From: Siderastrea siderea
Taxonomy: Eukaryota; Cnidaria; Anthozoa; Scleractinia; Rhizangiidae
Length of the DNA stretch: 64,000 nt
NCBI GenBank assembly: GCA_964030785.1
Contig: OZ034968.1
Coordinates: forward strand, 41,769,686-41,833,685
Direction: 5' to 3'
Made by a program: the position numbers and the translations under genes. Positions 1 to 11,182 of the stretch are shown in pieces. The notes under the pieces are model-generated. The model ran no database searches. It was not told where the DNA came from and was given only the letters and a program-made list of their open reading frames with translations. How positions within the stretch are numbered: the stretch's first letter is position 1; every line of letters starts with the position of its first letter.

Positions 1-132
1 TACACATTTAATAATCAACTTATGAAGACATGCATTTTAAAATAAAATAGGACTTTTCAACACAAACACTTAGGATTGAACATAATGCCTTCAGATTACA
101 CCAGCAACTGCACTGGCTAAAAAAAATCGTAC

Positions 133-1558
133 CTCGGTGAGCCAACATTGTTGGATCCTTTAGTGCCAATGTTCCTGCAGCAGCATTAACTGCCTCCTCA
201 TATGGCTTTAGTGGTCGTTTCTTATCTTTGTTGTATATTCGTGCTTTTGTAATGATGTCACTGTCACCAGCATCTTTGGCGGGTAAATCTGTTTCCTTGT
301 TTTAACAGACAAAAAAAAATTATAGTCACAGAAAAATATTCTGGACCACAACTACTTTACACATATTTATCAGGACATGTTCTACATTACTATTGCCTAT
401 CTATAAAACTCGATCTCAAGTGGCAGGATTATCAGTTACAAAACAAAAAGAAGAAAAAAAACCCACATGCACTGCAGGAGCAGCTATAGGTAAGTGAATT
501 TTTTGTCTTATTGTTATACTCACAGTTAATGATGGTCCAATACTGATGTTTCCATCTTTGAATGTAAGAGTTGTTTGCTTAGGTCCAACATGACTTGCCA
601 CTTCTACTTGAGCTATAAAATATAAAAATTATAAACTGATAAACCAAGAAAGACAAATAATAGAGCACTTTAACCAATAAAGAGAAGCGGTAGAACTCTT
701 GAATTATTGTAGGTTATACAAACAGATCTTAACCCTCGGATGTACAAGCAATAAATATTTCATTGTTGTTATTGTTGTTGTTCTTGCCAGAAAAAGCAAT
801 AATAGGTCAAAATAAATCTGTAGATCCCTCTACTAAAAATGTGAATTTTTAATCAACTGATGGCAGCACAGTATTAAAACAATTCACGCAATGAACTACA
901 TGTATATAAACTTGATTAAAAAATTACCTGCAGAAGCACTTGCTACATCATCAGGGCTTGACATCTAGGAAAAAAAGGATTGTCACTTTTAATATAAAAA
1001 TGCAACTACTGAAACTTCGTTTGAATCTGGTCCACTCAGTAACCTAGAAATAAATATATTCCATGAATTTGAATATATTAATTTGACATAAAAAAAACTT
1101 ACAGCATGCTTTTCCTTGAATGTAGCCTGGTCGCGTTGAACAAGTACTCGCAATTTGGCTTTGTCTTTAATTCTATGCACGTCCTCAACATCGACCCATT
1201 CCTGCCATTCGTCTTCATATTCTTGAAGCAACAATTCATTGCTAGTATTTATGTCAAACAGTCTTTTTACTTTTGAAATCACTTCATCTTTGCTTTGCTC
1301 TGTTATTTCTACCACTTTGCGGCTATCGCCAAACTGAAGAAGAACCTGAAAAAGCAGTTCCATGTGATCAACCAAGCATGGAAAAACATCTCATAAATAT
1401 GTATAAACAATTGTATTTAAAACAAAAAGACTATCACAATGTAATCAATCATGGCACTGATGACATAACAAAACGCAAAAAACGGCCCGATGGGCTCTTT
1501 AAGCGACAAAATTTCACAGATTTCTTACCTTCTTCACGGAAACCGACGCAGCCTCCAT
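133..1558 (-). CDS. 5' exons of a spliced host gene, function unknown
   Basis: Five exons on the minus strand form one continuous frame: 1529-1558 (ATG at 1558, codes MEAASVSVKK), 1103-1345, 928-964, 524-612 and 133-295. Phases fit exactly (0, 0, 1, 0). Every donor is GT and every acceptor AG, for example AAG|GTAAGA after exon 1, CTTTTTCAG before exon 2 and GCT|GTAAGT after exon 2. The last donor (GTACGA) at 132 shows that the gene continues beyond the left edge. The visible product is about 187 residues. It is acidic around residues 35-65 (a stretch reading LLLQEYEDEWQEWVDVEDV) and lysine-rich near the end of exon 5. I do not recognise a domain. The start is chosen because the first ATG lies in a GC-rich, CpG-containing segment and leads directly into a perfect donor. 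This is the best-supported host gene in the window. Confidence 0.8.
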
Positions 1559-1640
1559 TTTGATGTCTGCTGGTTACCAGTTCTCCGTGCGCCGAAAATC
1601 CAAGATGGCGTCGGTGGAGCCCAGGCCACTAACGGTTAAA
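1559..1640 (-). promoter_or_regulatory. Probable promoter with YY1-like motif
   Basis: This GC-rich stretch lies directly upstream of the first exon of the minus-strand host gene. It contains CCAAGATGGCG at 1600-1610, a good match to the YY1 core that often overlaps TATA-less initiation sites. No TATA box is visible. The promoter role is inferred from position and composition. Confidence 0.4.
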
Positions 1641-4600
1641 GTCAAAAGTCCCGACCCCCGGGACTCGACGAATGATCAAAAGTCCCTACCACGGGCAGAC
1701 TTATTACGTCAAATCCCCCGCCTATACCCGGCCTCCCCCCCCTGCGGCTTAACATTGATAGGTGCATAAGATTGTTTATATCAATTGTAACGGAATCAGT
1801 AATTTTACCATTTCTTGATTATGATCTTTGATCATATAAATTGGAACATAATTGTCGGTAATTCCTTTGCCTCATTATTTTATTTCTGATCATGACTGGG
1901 CTTGTGCACAAAAATGTTTATCTTGTGTAGTTTTTTTCTGCTACTACATTGCCCTATAGCTTTACAAACTCGTGAAAGCTTATGGTAAATGTTTATTTTT
2001 CAGTGACCCAGATAAATTTCCAAGGAAAATGCTTTAGTGCTAGGGAGTGGTTCTGACAAACATGACAATCATGATTTGATACAGGATCTTGGCTTTTTTT
2101 ATTTGTGAGAAATAACCAGCAGACCCTGCAGAAGAGGAAGTATAAGAAAAACTTAGAACTAAGTCAACAGAGGCCGTCAAGAGTGAAATGGGGACAGTGG
2201 AAGGTGTCGTCGCAGTGATTCTCTCACAGCCCCACCAGCTGCACTGCCCATCACACCTACAGCTAAAACTCAAGATGATCCATACACAGCAAACATTTTC
2301 CTCACTGTGACTGATTTCTGGACGTCTCCTTGTTGTATAGGTGATTGACGTAAGGGTAGGGCTTCCTTGACATCCCAGAGGTAGTGTTATACCACTGGTT
2401 CTGAGTACATCACCCTGTCTTTTCCATGTGCTGGTTTTAAGGGCTCACGTGACTGGTGGTGTATGTAGAGTTTCTTTTAAATAAAAATCTGTACATTTCC
2501 CACTTGTGAATAGTTTTTATTTGAATCTAGGGTTTGACAGGCCCATACATCCTGAGATCAGCTTTGCAATAATCCAGTTTTTTTTTTCAAACAAATATTG
2601 TGCACTTGAAGGGTCAAGTCAGGGACTTTATTGCCATAATTATGTCAGTTTTCAGAATATTTCATTCATTTTTTTTAGATGATCTGCAATACATTATAAA
2701 CTGCAACTTTTCTTTTAACAGTTTTCAGTTTCCTGTAAAGAAAGACATTTGCTGGTAATTTTGCCATAACAGTGTGTGTTGTGTGGCACTTTAATTACCA
2801 TTTAAAATTAGTTGATAAAAGCAATTGAAAATGAACCAACATATTCTTGATGTTCATTTATTTAGCTGTAAAGTGACTCATTGGATGGCAAAATCAATTG
2901 CATGAAAAGCAAAGGACTAGTCATCAAGTAATGAAAACATCCCAAAAATAACTAAGGAAGTCACCAAAGGGTGAACTATTGTCCTGAGTGTGGTGCTGTA
3001 TCCTAAAATCTGACCTATGGACAACCCCCTCAAGGATATGGCACAACTAGCTGCATAGAGTCCACTTTCCTTTTGTAATGCAGTCCTTGTAATGTAGTCT
3101 GTCAAGAAGTTTAGAAAATTTGTTTCCAGTGTTCCATCACCCATGAACTTTAACTGAATTAAAAACCCATCTTCCAGTTAAATTAAATCAAAATATGTTA
3201 CCTGAAATAGTGCTCAATTATGTGAAACAGAGGTAAATGACTGTCCTGGTAGCTCTTTTCTTTTGCTGGAAAAGTTTTGACTGCCCGTAATACAAGCAAG
3301 GAGGTCCTTCAAGAGTCCAGGGCTGTTTTTACTAGTAAACTGCTTCATTGCTTTTCGATATATTCTTTTCTGGAGCGGTTGTCTGGTGTCTGTACAGGGC
3401 TTTTTGAAATGCTGTCAACTTCCAGTGAAATGATGATTCTCTTTTCCTTTTCTGTAGCTGTTCAAAATCTTAAAAGGGGGGACTGGAAATTACAGGAATG
3501 TCTGAAATTGTTTTGATTGTCTTTTAGTAAAGGACTCAACCGGCGACTGTCCTGCTGTCCTGACGCTCGATCGATCGGCGATGTTTTAGACAAGCTAAGT
3601 CTCCGAAGGCGCAGTGCGGCTGGGGGCCTAATACACCCAAAACAGGACTCTTAAGCATTTCTGGTTTTCCCAGCAAACCAATAGTTTGCAAAAAACAGAT
3701 GAGAAAGTGGTCAGAAAAAAGCCAAAACAATACCGTAAACAGTACCCTATGATCCAGCCGGCTCGCAACTTTCCGACTATGTCACGCGAAAGGTCGTTTT
3801 TCCGTGCGAGAACAATTTTTGTATAATTTGTACACCTTCTAAATTTTTGGGAAAATATTGTTCCTCTTAAAAAATTTAAACGAAATTATTATCTTTTTAA
3901 CAGCGTCCTTATTTTTTCATTTTAAACTCGGGCTGTTTTTTTCCCGCGAAGAGGCCTCCATTTTGAATGAGCCCACAATCGTTACCGCAGAACATTGATT
4001 TGCGCAGTCGTTTTTCAGCCCTGTCCATCTGGGAGCCATATTTTAGTTAAATATTCAAAATGGCGCTTGCGCATGTGAATGAAGAGTTCGCCGCATGCCA
4101 CTAAATGTAGGCTCACAAGAAAATGAACACCACGCGTCAAACCACGCACATCGTTCTGACGTTCATTTACAAGCTAGATGAATGAAAATCAATCCCTTCC
4201 CATTTTCCCGATAGCCTGTCGGACAGCAGTAAAAATATGGTCCATGTAAATGTTTGTTTGTCCCCGAGTTAGACGACGGCCGTCCAACTAGTGACAGTGC
4301 CGCCGCGATTAGCGGCATCTCGCTCAATAGCATGAGGAAAACTAACGTGAGTACGATCACTCACTTTCACTCACTCGCGAAAAAAAATGCGCCTGGTCGC
4401 AGCCGAAAGCCGAATAGCGAATAATAAACTCGCACTAATCTTCCTCGTGCTTTTTTTCTACTCCCATTTTCATTCGCGCTAATTTTAAAAACACAAGCTT
4501 TATTTTTCTTTCACTCCCACTGTGTGGACGCCTGGAACAGAAGAGACCAAAATAGCTTACTGCCATGGTGTCCTAATGCGAAGCTGTGTTGTTAGCAGTG

Positions 4601-5250
4601 AGATTTAAGAATCAAATTTCTTATTGATTTGACAAAATCTGTCAAGCGATGACTTGTTAATGATACGTAACATTCGTTTCTTAATGTTTCCGAAGCATCA
4701 TATTGTGTGATCTATCAACACTGTATTGTAACATATTGCGTAATCGGGTCACTTTTGTGTACCCGTGGCCGACGGCAAGATCCAGTCGGTAAGGCCTGAG
4801 ATTCTCATGTTATACGTTATTTCACGGATTTGATGGGAATCGAAGTGAACCTGTTAGGTTGACATTTAGAGGAAGTTTTGGGACTCTTTACTGCGTTCCC
4901 TTATTAGATGCAAGGACATACATGATGGATACACAACGTCCAGAATTCACTTCTCCTCATTAAAATTTTGTATTCAAGCCCAGGGAAGTTTACAAATAAG
5001 AAATGGCCCCACTTCATCACGAAACAAGTAAATGAAGCATTGTGGTGGTTGTCACCAAGTAATGCCATCAGGCAAATATCCTATTATTGGACATCGTGCC
5101 TCAACCAACCAAAATACTGTTCTGGTCTTTGTATGTACTCTCAAAGAATAGGCACTGTCCAGAATACTATATCACATTTGAAGATTGCTCTTGGCCAAAC
5201 AACCATCTACTGTGTACATTGCAATAACACAAGACCAACAATGAAGCTAG
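1641..5250. other. Intergenic DNA without recognisable genes
   Basis: AT-rich DNA with only short ORFs and no recognisable protein motif. GC-richer patches near 1650-1750 and 3950-4100 include AAAATGGCGC-type motifs but no following coding exon. An AATAAA at about 2480 could be a stray polyadenylation signal. Nothing here supports a gene call. Confidence 0.5.
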
Positions 5251-5354
5251 ATGTTCAATTTCATTAAAGATGTGTTTATTGTTCATCGTGGTGCAAGATA
5301 GGTAAGATGAATGTTCATTCGTTTGTCTCACGATGGAATCGCTTTGAGTTGTTG

Positions 5355-5399
5355 ATCGCGACGTTTCGACTGTAATACTGCTAGTCTTCATCAGGTGAT
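5355..5399 (-). ncRNA. Hammerhead ribozyme core (PLE type, minimal stem III)
   Basis: On the minus strand the order is: stem I strand (ATCAC), CTGATGA (5388-5394), A, stem II GACT, an 11-nt loop, AGTC, GAAA (5364-5367), C, GTC, then the stem I return strand GCGAT. GACT and AGTC pair perfectly, the two invariant core segments are intact, and the cleavage triplet would be GTC ending at 5360. Stem I pairs at four of five positions. Stem III is reduced to about one C-G pair, as described for Penelope-like elements, whose ribozymes are thought to act as dimers through the self-complementary ACGT. Confidence 0.75.
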
Positions 5400-5411
5400 G
5401 AGGTCGATTGT

Positions 5412-6014
5412 TTACGTGGCGCTATTTGTAGCATGATGGTTCGCTGTTATTGGTGCATTTCGATCCTCATTATTATTCCGACTATTAGATGTTGTTCCCT
5501 CACAGGTCCGCTTTGTGGTTGGTCGGCTGTTGTGCTTTGTGATCGTAGGTATCCAAGCTTCTGGAATTTCGATTCCACTATCTCTATTGATGTTATTAGG
5601 ATGAAGTCTTATATGGATAGCCTCTTTGACCCTACGTGTGTACCAGTGAGGGTCACAATCAATAAACTTAACTTTTTTCCAAATAGGAAGATGCCCCGTT
5701 TCGTTAGCGTGTTCCGAAACTGCGGAGGTTTGCGTACGAGCAAGCCGTATATCTCAGTCGTGTTCTTTTATCCTGTCTTGCATCACTCTCTCTGTTTCCC
5801 CGATGTATACTTTGCCGCACTCACATGGAATTTTATAGACGACACCATCTTGTTTAGTTGGTTCAAGGGTGTCTTTTGGTCGCACTAAGTGAGACCTAAG
5901 AGTTGTGTCTGCTTTGAAGATGGTGCGTACACCTTGTTGTTGTAGGCAGCGGCGAAGAACCTCTGATACACCTTTTATGTAGGGTAGAACCGCAGTAGAT
6001 TTAAATTCCTGCAT
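5412..6014 (-). pseudogene. PLE polyprotein C-terminus, GIY-YIG endonuclease
   Basis: Minus-strand reading frame encoding the C-terminal GIY-YIG nuclease of a Penelope-like element. The motif VVYKIPC...CGKVYIGET matches the GIY...YIG signature. Further on, the frame gives WYTRRVKEAIHIR and SGIEIPEAWIP, typical of the helical and C-terminal part of this nuclease. The frame is broken once, by a TGA at 5754-5756 just after KEHD, and then runs on to a TAA at 5412-5414. The sequence upstream of 6014 continues in other frames and probably holds decayed RT thumb sequence. GIY-YIG nickases make the target-site nick for target-primed reverse transcription. The copy is dead as a protein gene. Confidence 0.75.
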
Positions 6015-6248
6015 AGGTTCTTTGTTGGCTGTTGGTCTTGTTGTCTTTGTGAGCTTTCATACGAATGAAGAAGGATATTTGTTCGAAACAAGTACCGATG
6101 ATAAATGTTTCTTTTCTTCAGAGATAGTTGATGGTTTTGATGTGAGGTGTTTCGCTCGGTCCTATAGACACTTAACAATGCCACGTTTCACTGACTGAGG
6201 ATGGTGTGAATCATAGGCTAGTAGTAAAGCTGGAGTTTAACAAATACC

Positions 6249-6508
6249 ACCTGATTCCTACACCTTTATTTACCTCTTTTAAACCACCCAGCGCACAAAG
6301 CGAAGCAAGCATGCCCGTGGCGCTGATCACGCCCGTCCAGCCCGCCCTGAGTGCTAACCTTTGCACGTCGTCGGCGAGGGTCGGCGCCGTCGTCAAAAAG
6401 CAGCCGGCGCAGCCGCTAAACATGAGCAGGGCCCGACAGAGCACCACCTGATTCCTACACCTTTATTTACCTCTTTTAAACCACCCAGCGCACAAAGCAA
6501 AGCAAGCA
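6249..6508. repeat. 60-bp direct repeat flanking a GC-rich insert
   Basis: The segment CTGATTCCTACACCTTTATT..., about 60 bp, occurs at about 6249-6308 and again at about 6447-6506, differing at one or two bases. Between the copies is a GC-rich block (6310-6445), unlike the AT-rich surroundings, that is open on the minus strand. It looks like a locally duplicated or captured exon-like piece. I cannot assign a product. Confidence 0.5.
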
Positions 6509-6630
6509 GGATGGGGGGAGGCAGTACCAGCGCGGATGTGTCACGGAAAAAATTTCGTATTGATGTCACGTCAGCAATAGAATATTAAAATTTTCCAATT
6601 GAAGAAATATCTGCACAGGTAAATACCAAG

Positions 6631-6948
6631 ATGGCAGCCGCACAAAAAAAGTTTCAGGAAACTTGGCCAACAGAGGAAGATTTCAACCAACACAGTGAAA
6701 TTCTGAAATGGCGTGATCTTGACAAAGGAATATATAAGATTCTTGGTTACAGGGAAACACGAAACAATTATGGTATCGCTCTCATATTACAATTGAGAAC
6801 AAGAGACAGTGAAAACGTATTTGAAGTCTGGGCACCTCAAAGATTAGGAGATAAAATTTTAGAGGAACATTATGATTTCGCGTTCAACGAGGGTTTAGCG
6901 AAATCAACTAAAACAGGGTACTTTTATTTTAAATTTTCACTGTTATGA
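6631..6948 (+). CDS. Small ORF, 105 aa, unknown
   Basis: A complete ORF with a good start context (CAAGATGG). It encodes a compact, charged protein: an N-terminal tail, then GIYKILGYRETRNNYGIAL, a middle containing VFEVWAPQRLGDKIL, and an aromatic end, GYFYFKFSLL. The strand-rich pattern with a conserved-looking glycine turn suggests a small beta-barrel (OB-like) domain, but this is only an impression from the sequence. It is not clearly linked to a transposon boundary. It could be a small element-derived gene, or one exon of a longer gene continuing into 7073-8308. Confidence 0.35.
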   Translation: MAAAQKKFQETWPTEEDFNQHSEILKWRDLDKGIYKILGYRETRNNYGIALILQLRTRDSENVFEVWAPQRLGDKILEEHYDFAFNEGLAKSTKTGYFYFKFSLL

Positions 6949-7441
6949 GTCCCTGGCAATCTAATTAAATATTCAAAACAAGAACATTTGGTCCGTGACC
7001 TCTGAGTGTCGGATAAATAATTTTCTATTATAACCCATTTGAAGATTTGTATGCACTGGTATATACACTGAGATGGCTACCATCATTTTTGAAACCATTC
7101 GAAAACTACCTCCAGAGCTTCAGGAGAAATATCTTGCCAAAACTGAAATTAGGCAACGAACGGCTCTGGGTTGGAAAGAGGTACACGAGGAGTTTTCAAA
7201 ACAGCCTTTTTGTCATAACAGGCAGCAACTTGTGCGTATAATGATGTGCTTAGAGTGTAGTTACTGCCGTTGGGAAGGGTTTTGTTACCCCTGTTTTAAC
7301 CAAGGAATCGAACATAAACTGTGCTACACCCCTCCCCCCCCCCCCCCCGATTGAGAATATAACTTTAGTAAAAATATGATCTGATACTTTCGACTGGCAC
7401 GGCGCATATAACTCCTGGGCACTTCGCAACACATTCTGAAA

Positions 7442-7580
7442 GGTGGCGGAAATTCCGAAGGGCTCGGAAATTCCGAAAGGTAATGTTTAATTCCAAAAGG
7501 TTCTGATTTTTGTCTAATTTTTTTTCTCGCACTTTCGGAATTTCCGAGACCCTTCGGAATTTCCGTTACCTTTTGGAATG
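7442..7580. repeat. Foldback repeat around GGAAATTCCGAA
   Basis: GGAAATTCCGAAGGGCTCGG followed by GAAATTCCGAAAGGTAATG is repeated in inverted orientation after a short spacer as CTTTCGGAATTTCCGAGACC...TTACCTTTTGGAAT. The whole can fold into a long hairpin. No coding content. Probably a miniature foldback element. Confidence 0.6.
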
Positions 7581-8067
7581 TCTCCCCCCTAAAAATACAA
7601 ATTTATATCCGATTTTTATATTTTTAGATAGAGGAACGAATGATGTAGGTAGGCGCCAAATGGTAAAACAGGAACGGTTTCCATTGCTGCGCACGAGCTT
7701 GCTAAAAATGCACAATTTTCCCTTGTTCCTGGGGGGCGCAAGCGAGCTTCTAGCCGTATTTCGAACCTATCTAAATTTTAGAAAAAACAAAAACAAAAAG
7801 CGGAGAAACTTTTAAATATGATTTTTCAAAATAGTTTACCAAAGGGGTATTTTTGGTAAAATAAAATAGAAGACGAAATTTCCTTCCTGTCGTGGGATTC
7901 TCGATATTTCTGGTCAGGAGCTCTTAAATCACTTTTATTGCACATACTATATATATTTTTTCCAATCAGGGCTAACCAGAAATCAAGGTTGGACAAACAT
8001 TGACGTCTTTTTTTCCCAATCTTTTGAAGGTCTTAACCTATTTTGACAACAAATTGACACCATCACG

Positions 8068-8308
8068 ATGTCAGTGTGCCGGGAAACCTTGGCTGTTCAC
8101 CCCAAGATGTTTCTGGACTTTCGCAAAGACCACAAAATAAACGTCAATGGGGTGACAGAAGCAGCCATGAGATCCTTCATCAGACATCAAAGAATTGGCT
8201 GTACGTCAAGCTGCATTCGGGTTTATGCAGTCAACGGAGCACAGGTGTCGGCAGTTCATATCTCAAGATCTTGGTTTAAAGAAGATTTGATCAAGAAACT
8301 AGATGAAC
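8068..8308 (+). CDS. Candidate coding exon with splice donor
   Basis: An open segment starting at ATG 8068 reads SVCRETLAVHPKMFLDFRK... and ends with HISRSWFKEDLIKKLDE. It is followed immediately by a perfect donor, GTGAGTAT, at 8309. Possible downstream acceptors are TTTCTCTTGTAG near 8720 and TTTTGTTTGCAG near 8879, the latter leading into a repetitive acidic stretch (EVIVAEDKNEVTVEEDN) that ends at a GTGAAA donor near 8967. A separate upstream open segment at 7073-7235 may belong to the same gene. The product is unrecognised. Transcript data would be needed to join the exons. Confidence 0.35.
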
Positions 8309-8986
8309 GTGAGTATATTTTTTTAAATCAAAGTTAATGAGTGAACAGGGAACCATTAATGGTAATTTCCGCACCAGCATAATTTTTTAGTCTCCGTCCT
8401 TAAAATTCTCGCTGATCAAGCAATGATTGATATGCTGAAAGGAATGCTGTAAACGCAACTAATATAACTATGGAACCTAATTATTGTCCCAAAATATCAC
8501 TCCCATGGCAATTATGAATGGCTATATTATCAATATGTTAAGGGAGGCAGCAAATATGTAATTACCAGCACCACCTTCTCCTTTGTTTGATACCAATCCC
8601 TCTGTGACAACAACTGCATGCGCTCTGTGTTAAACTAGGGAGGACTTTCACTTTTAACTGCGAAGCTTTTCTGTATTAAATTTTGTAATCAAAATGGTGC
8701 ATATTTTCTTTCTCTTGTAGGTTTTAGCTCAAGGAATCAACAGTAAAGAAAACGTGTGTTAGCAATTACTTTTTGACATTTTTGATGTTTGAACAATTAT
8801 TTAAAAGTACATCTTTTACAACTTTTCATATAAGAAAACTTAGTGGTGAATATTTTTGTCATTTTTGTTTTGTTTGCAGCAGCAGAAAACAAAGAAGTGA
8901 TTGTAGCAGAAGACAAAAATGAAGTGACTGTGGAAGAAGACAATAATGATGTTATTTTCCAAACAGGTGAAAACTAATGAAAAGAC

Positions 8987-9127
8987 AAAGGGTAGATTCA
9001 TACGCTTATAATTGTGGCGTTTGCCCGTTGGAATTTTTTTATTGTTTTTAATCTCCAAAACAGTAAAAACTTCCAACAGGCAAATGCGACAGCAATACAC
9101 GTACGGTTCAAATAACTCCACCCTTTG
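8987..9127. repeat. Foldback MITE, copy 1
   Basis: A palindromic repeat with outer arms AAAGGGTAGATTCATA and TTCAAATAACTCCACCCTTT and inner arms TTTGCCCGTTGGAATTTTTTT and CTTCCAACAGGCAAA. A second, diverged copy lies at 9702-9851, so this is a dispersed family. No ORF. Confidence 0.6.
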
Positions 9128-9701
9128 TCTTTCATTAGTTTTGACCTTTGAATTAGCCGTAGAAGGTTTCTACCTTACCTTGATTAGGGTAGGCACGGGA
9201 AGGTTTTGCAATTGCTAAGAACTCGTGCTATTGACGATACTGAAAGGGTTTCAATTGCAATTTTTTATTCATACAAGAAACACATTCGCTATTCAACAAA
9301 ATATCAAAACTATACCCTTGATAAGGTAAATATTATATAAGAGGGCGCGGTCAATTGTCACATGACGGCTCGATATTCAGAGAAACAGGGTAAAAACTAT
9401 CAGAAATTCTTAGAATCATCTTTACAGTACACTAATAACGAAAGAATTTCTGGATCTATTAAACTTAAAATTGGTAAAGGAAAGAAAACTCCTTATTTGG
9501 ACAATGACGTCATAATTAAATGCCCGAAAACATCATCTTAACACAAGAATTGAGCTTGGCAACAGTGATTTTCGAAATCAGCGTACTCGAGTTAGTACAA
9601 ATAGCTATGTTGCCAAAATCAGACAAAAATGCTCGTGGGCTTCACATTTTGGGCTCCTGTGTACCTGACTATGTTTAAAATGTTCTGTTTTCCGTAAGTT
9701 T

Positions 9702-9851
9702 TAAAGGGTGAAATCATTTGCAACATACGCGAATAGCCGTCGAATTTGCCCGTAGGAATTTTTTATTGTTTTTGAGCTTTAAAACAATAAAAAAATGCCA
9801 ACAAACAAATCCGACGGCTATACGCGTATGTTCCAAATGATTCTACCCAAA
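9702..9851. repeat. Foldback MITE, copy 2
   Basis: Same family as 8987-9127. The arms are GGGTGAAATCATTTGCAACA and TGTTCCAAATGATTCTACCC, with inner arms TTTGCCCGTAGGAATTTTTT and AAAAAATGCCAACAAACAAA. The centre is an AT-rich loop. No coding content. Confidence 0.6.
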
Positions 9852-10033
9852 GGTTCATACACCGAGGTAAATCCGCCTCTCCAGTCGCGGGAACGCGTGC
9901 AATTTGAGAAAAGCTGAAGACACTGGATAGTTTTACCTATACTATGGCTCTGATTTGACAAAGAAAATATTGTATGTAATGAACGTTTAATAAAGGCAGC
10001 TAGTAATGTTTGTCAATATTGTATTTACGTAAG

Positions 10034-10173
10034 GGTTAGACAATGAACGCGAGTGTTCTATGGGATATAGTGTCCCGAGCAAAGATAGAATGCCACGAGG
10101 CCGCAGACCTCGTCGCATTCTGTCTTGCGAGGGACGCTATATTCCATAGGACACGAGCGTTCATTGTCTAACC
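10034..10173. repeat. Near-perfect 140-bp palindrome
   Basis: Starts GGTTAGACAATGAACGCGAG and ends CGTTCATTGTCTAACC. The two arms of about 60 bp pair almost throughout, closing on CGAGGCCGCAGACCTCG. Nothing in it is coding. Probably a hairpin MITE; other long palindromes occur near 49.2, 53.4 and 56.6 kb. Confidence 0.75.
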
Positions 10174-10760
10174 GTCTTAGAACATGGTCACACCCACGAA
10201 GAATTTCGTTTTTGCGTGCAGATTGTAGTTTTGCATTTTGATTTTTTAGTTCTCACCTTGAAATCACGTTGCTATTTTACGATATTTTCGCTATTGTACA
10301 CACGCCTTTGAGTTGCAATGTTTTAGAGTGCTTCACCGTGCGATTTATCGCAGTTGATGTGTAAACAGCCATGAGCCAGCACACGTAAATTGAGGAACTC
10401 GATGCGGCGATTGCCACTCAAGATTTTCTAGATTTACACCGGTGAAGGCAGTCTTCGACGCGCTACAACCACCGGCACTAGCTAGTGGGGAACTCTCAAG
10501 AGACCAAAGACAAGTTCAAGTACAGCACTCGTTGTCCGGCAAACACGGAGAAACGAGTCTGTCCTTCTATTACAATTAAGGTCTGAACATTTCTTATTTC
10601 ATGTAAAGTAAAAGTTTTTTCTTTCGATTTGCTTTTTGCTATGATATTACTCCGTAAGATTGCATTTTTTGTTCAAATAATAAAATAATGATTGTGGAAT
10701 ATATATTCTTACATCGCCGTTGAAGCTGTTGTTTTTATCGATTTAGTTATAAATATAAGC

Positions 10761-10865
10761 AGAGAATTTGTGCATTCATTAGTAAATTCTACTTAGTCAT
10801 TAGTATTCTCTATATAGAGCATACTAATGACTATATAGAACTACTAATGAATGCAGAAATTCTCT
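10761..10865. repeat. 105-bp AT-rich palindrome
   Basis: AGAGAATTTGTGCATTCATT pairs with AATGAATGCAGAAATTCTCT around a centre of TCTCTATATAGAG. The inner arms also match (TAGTCATTAGTAT with ATACTAATGACTA). A miniature foldback element is the simplest reading. Confidence 0.65.
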
Positions 10866-11182
10866 GTGAATACTAATTTTACCCCACAATTTCCCTGTGC
10901 TTCAAAGCCCCTGCCACTTTACATAATTGAAGACAGTTTATGAAATATAGAGCCTCGAAATGGTGGACACTGATTGGCTGAGGGGTGTGACCATGATCTA
11001 AGATGTAATTTCATTGTAGTTTGCACGAGTTCCATGAGTAAATATGGATGTCGGTTTGGTCTGAAAACAACTACGTTTTACATCTCCACGAAAATCGGGC
11101 CTTGAGATTTTGATCGGATGTTTCATTTGGTTATGAATTAGTGTAGAGTTTGAAAACATGGTGACTTTCATCAGATTGTCGG

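Larger units (their letters stand above)
5355..6190 (-). mobile_element. Penelope-like element, 5'-truncated
   Basis: The minus strand carries the 3' end of a Penelope-like retroelement: the end of the polyprotein with a GIY-YIG endonuclease, its stop codon at 5412-5414, and a hammerhead-ribozyme core 13 nt further on. This layout (RT/GIY-YIG ORF followed by a pseudo-LTR with a hammerhead) is characteristic of Penelope-like elements. No reverse-transcriptase palm motif is found upstream, so the copy is truncated at its 5' end near 6190. The exact 3' end is not determined and may extend to about 5270. Confidence 0.75.

Noticed and set aside
989..1375. Single 128-codon ORF with start at 1375
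   Set aside because: It reads through splice sites at 1345 and 1103. The spliced exon model explains the same codons better.
5433..5888. Plus-strand ORF of 151 codons
   Set aside because: Antisense to the GIY-YIG pseudogene, which carries real motifs on the minus strand.
9012..9218. 68-codon plus-strand ORF
   Set aside because: Read through the foldback MITE at 8987-9127.
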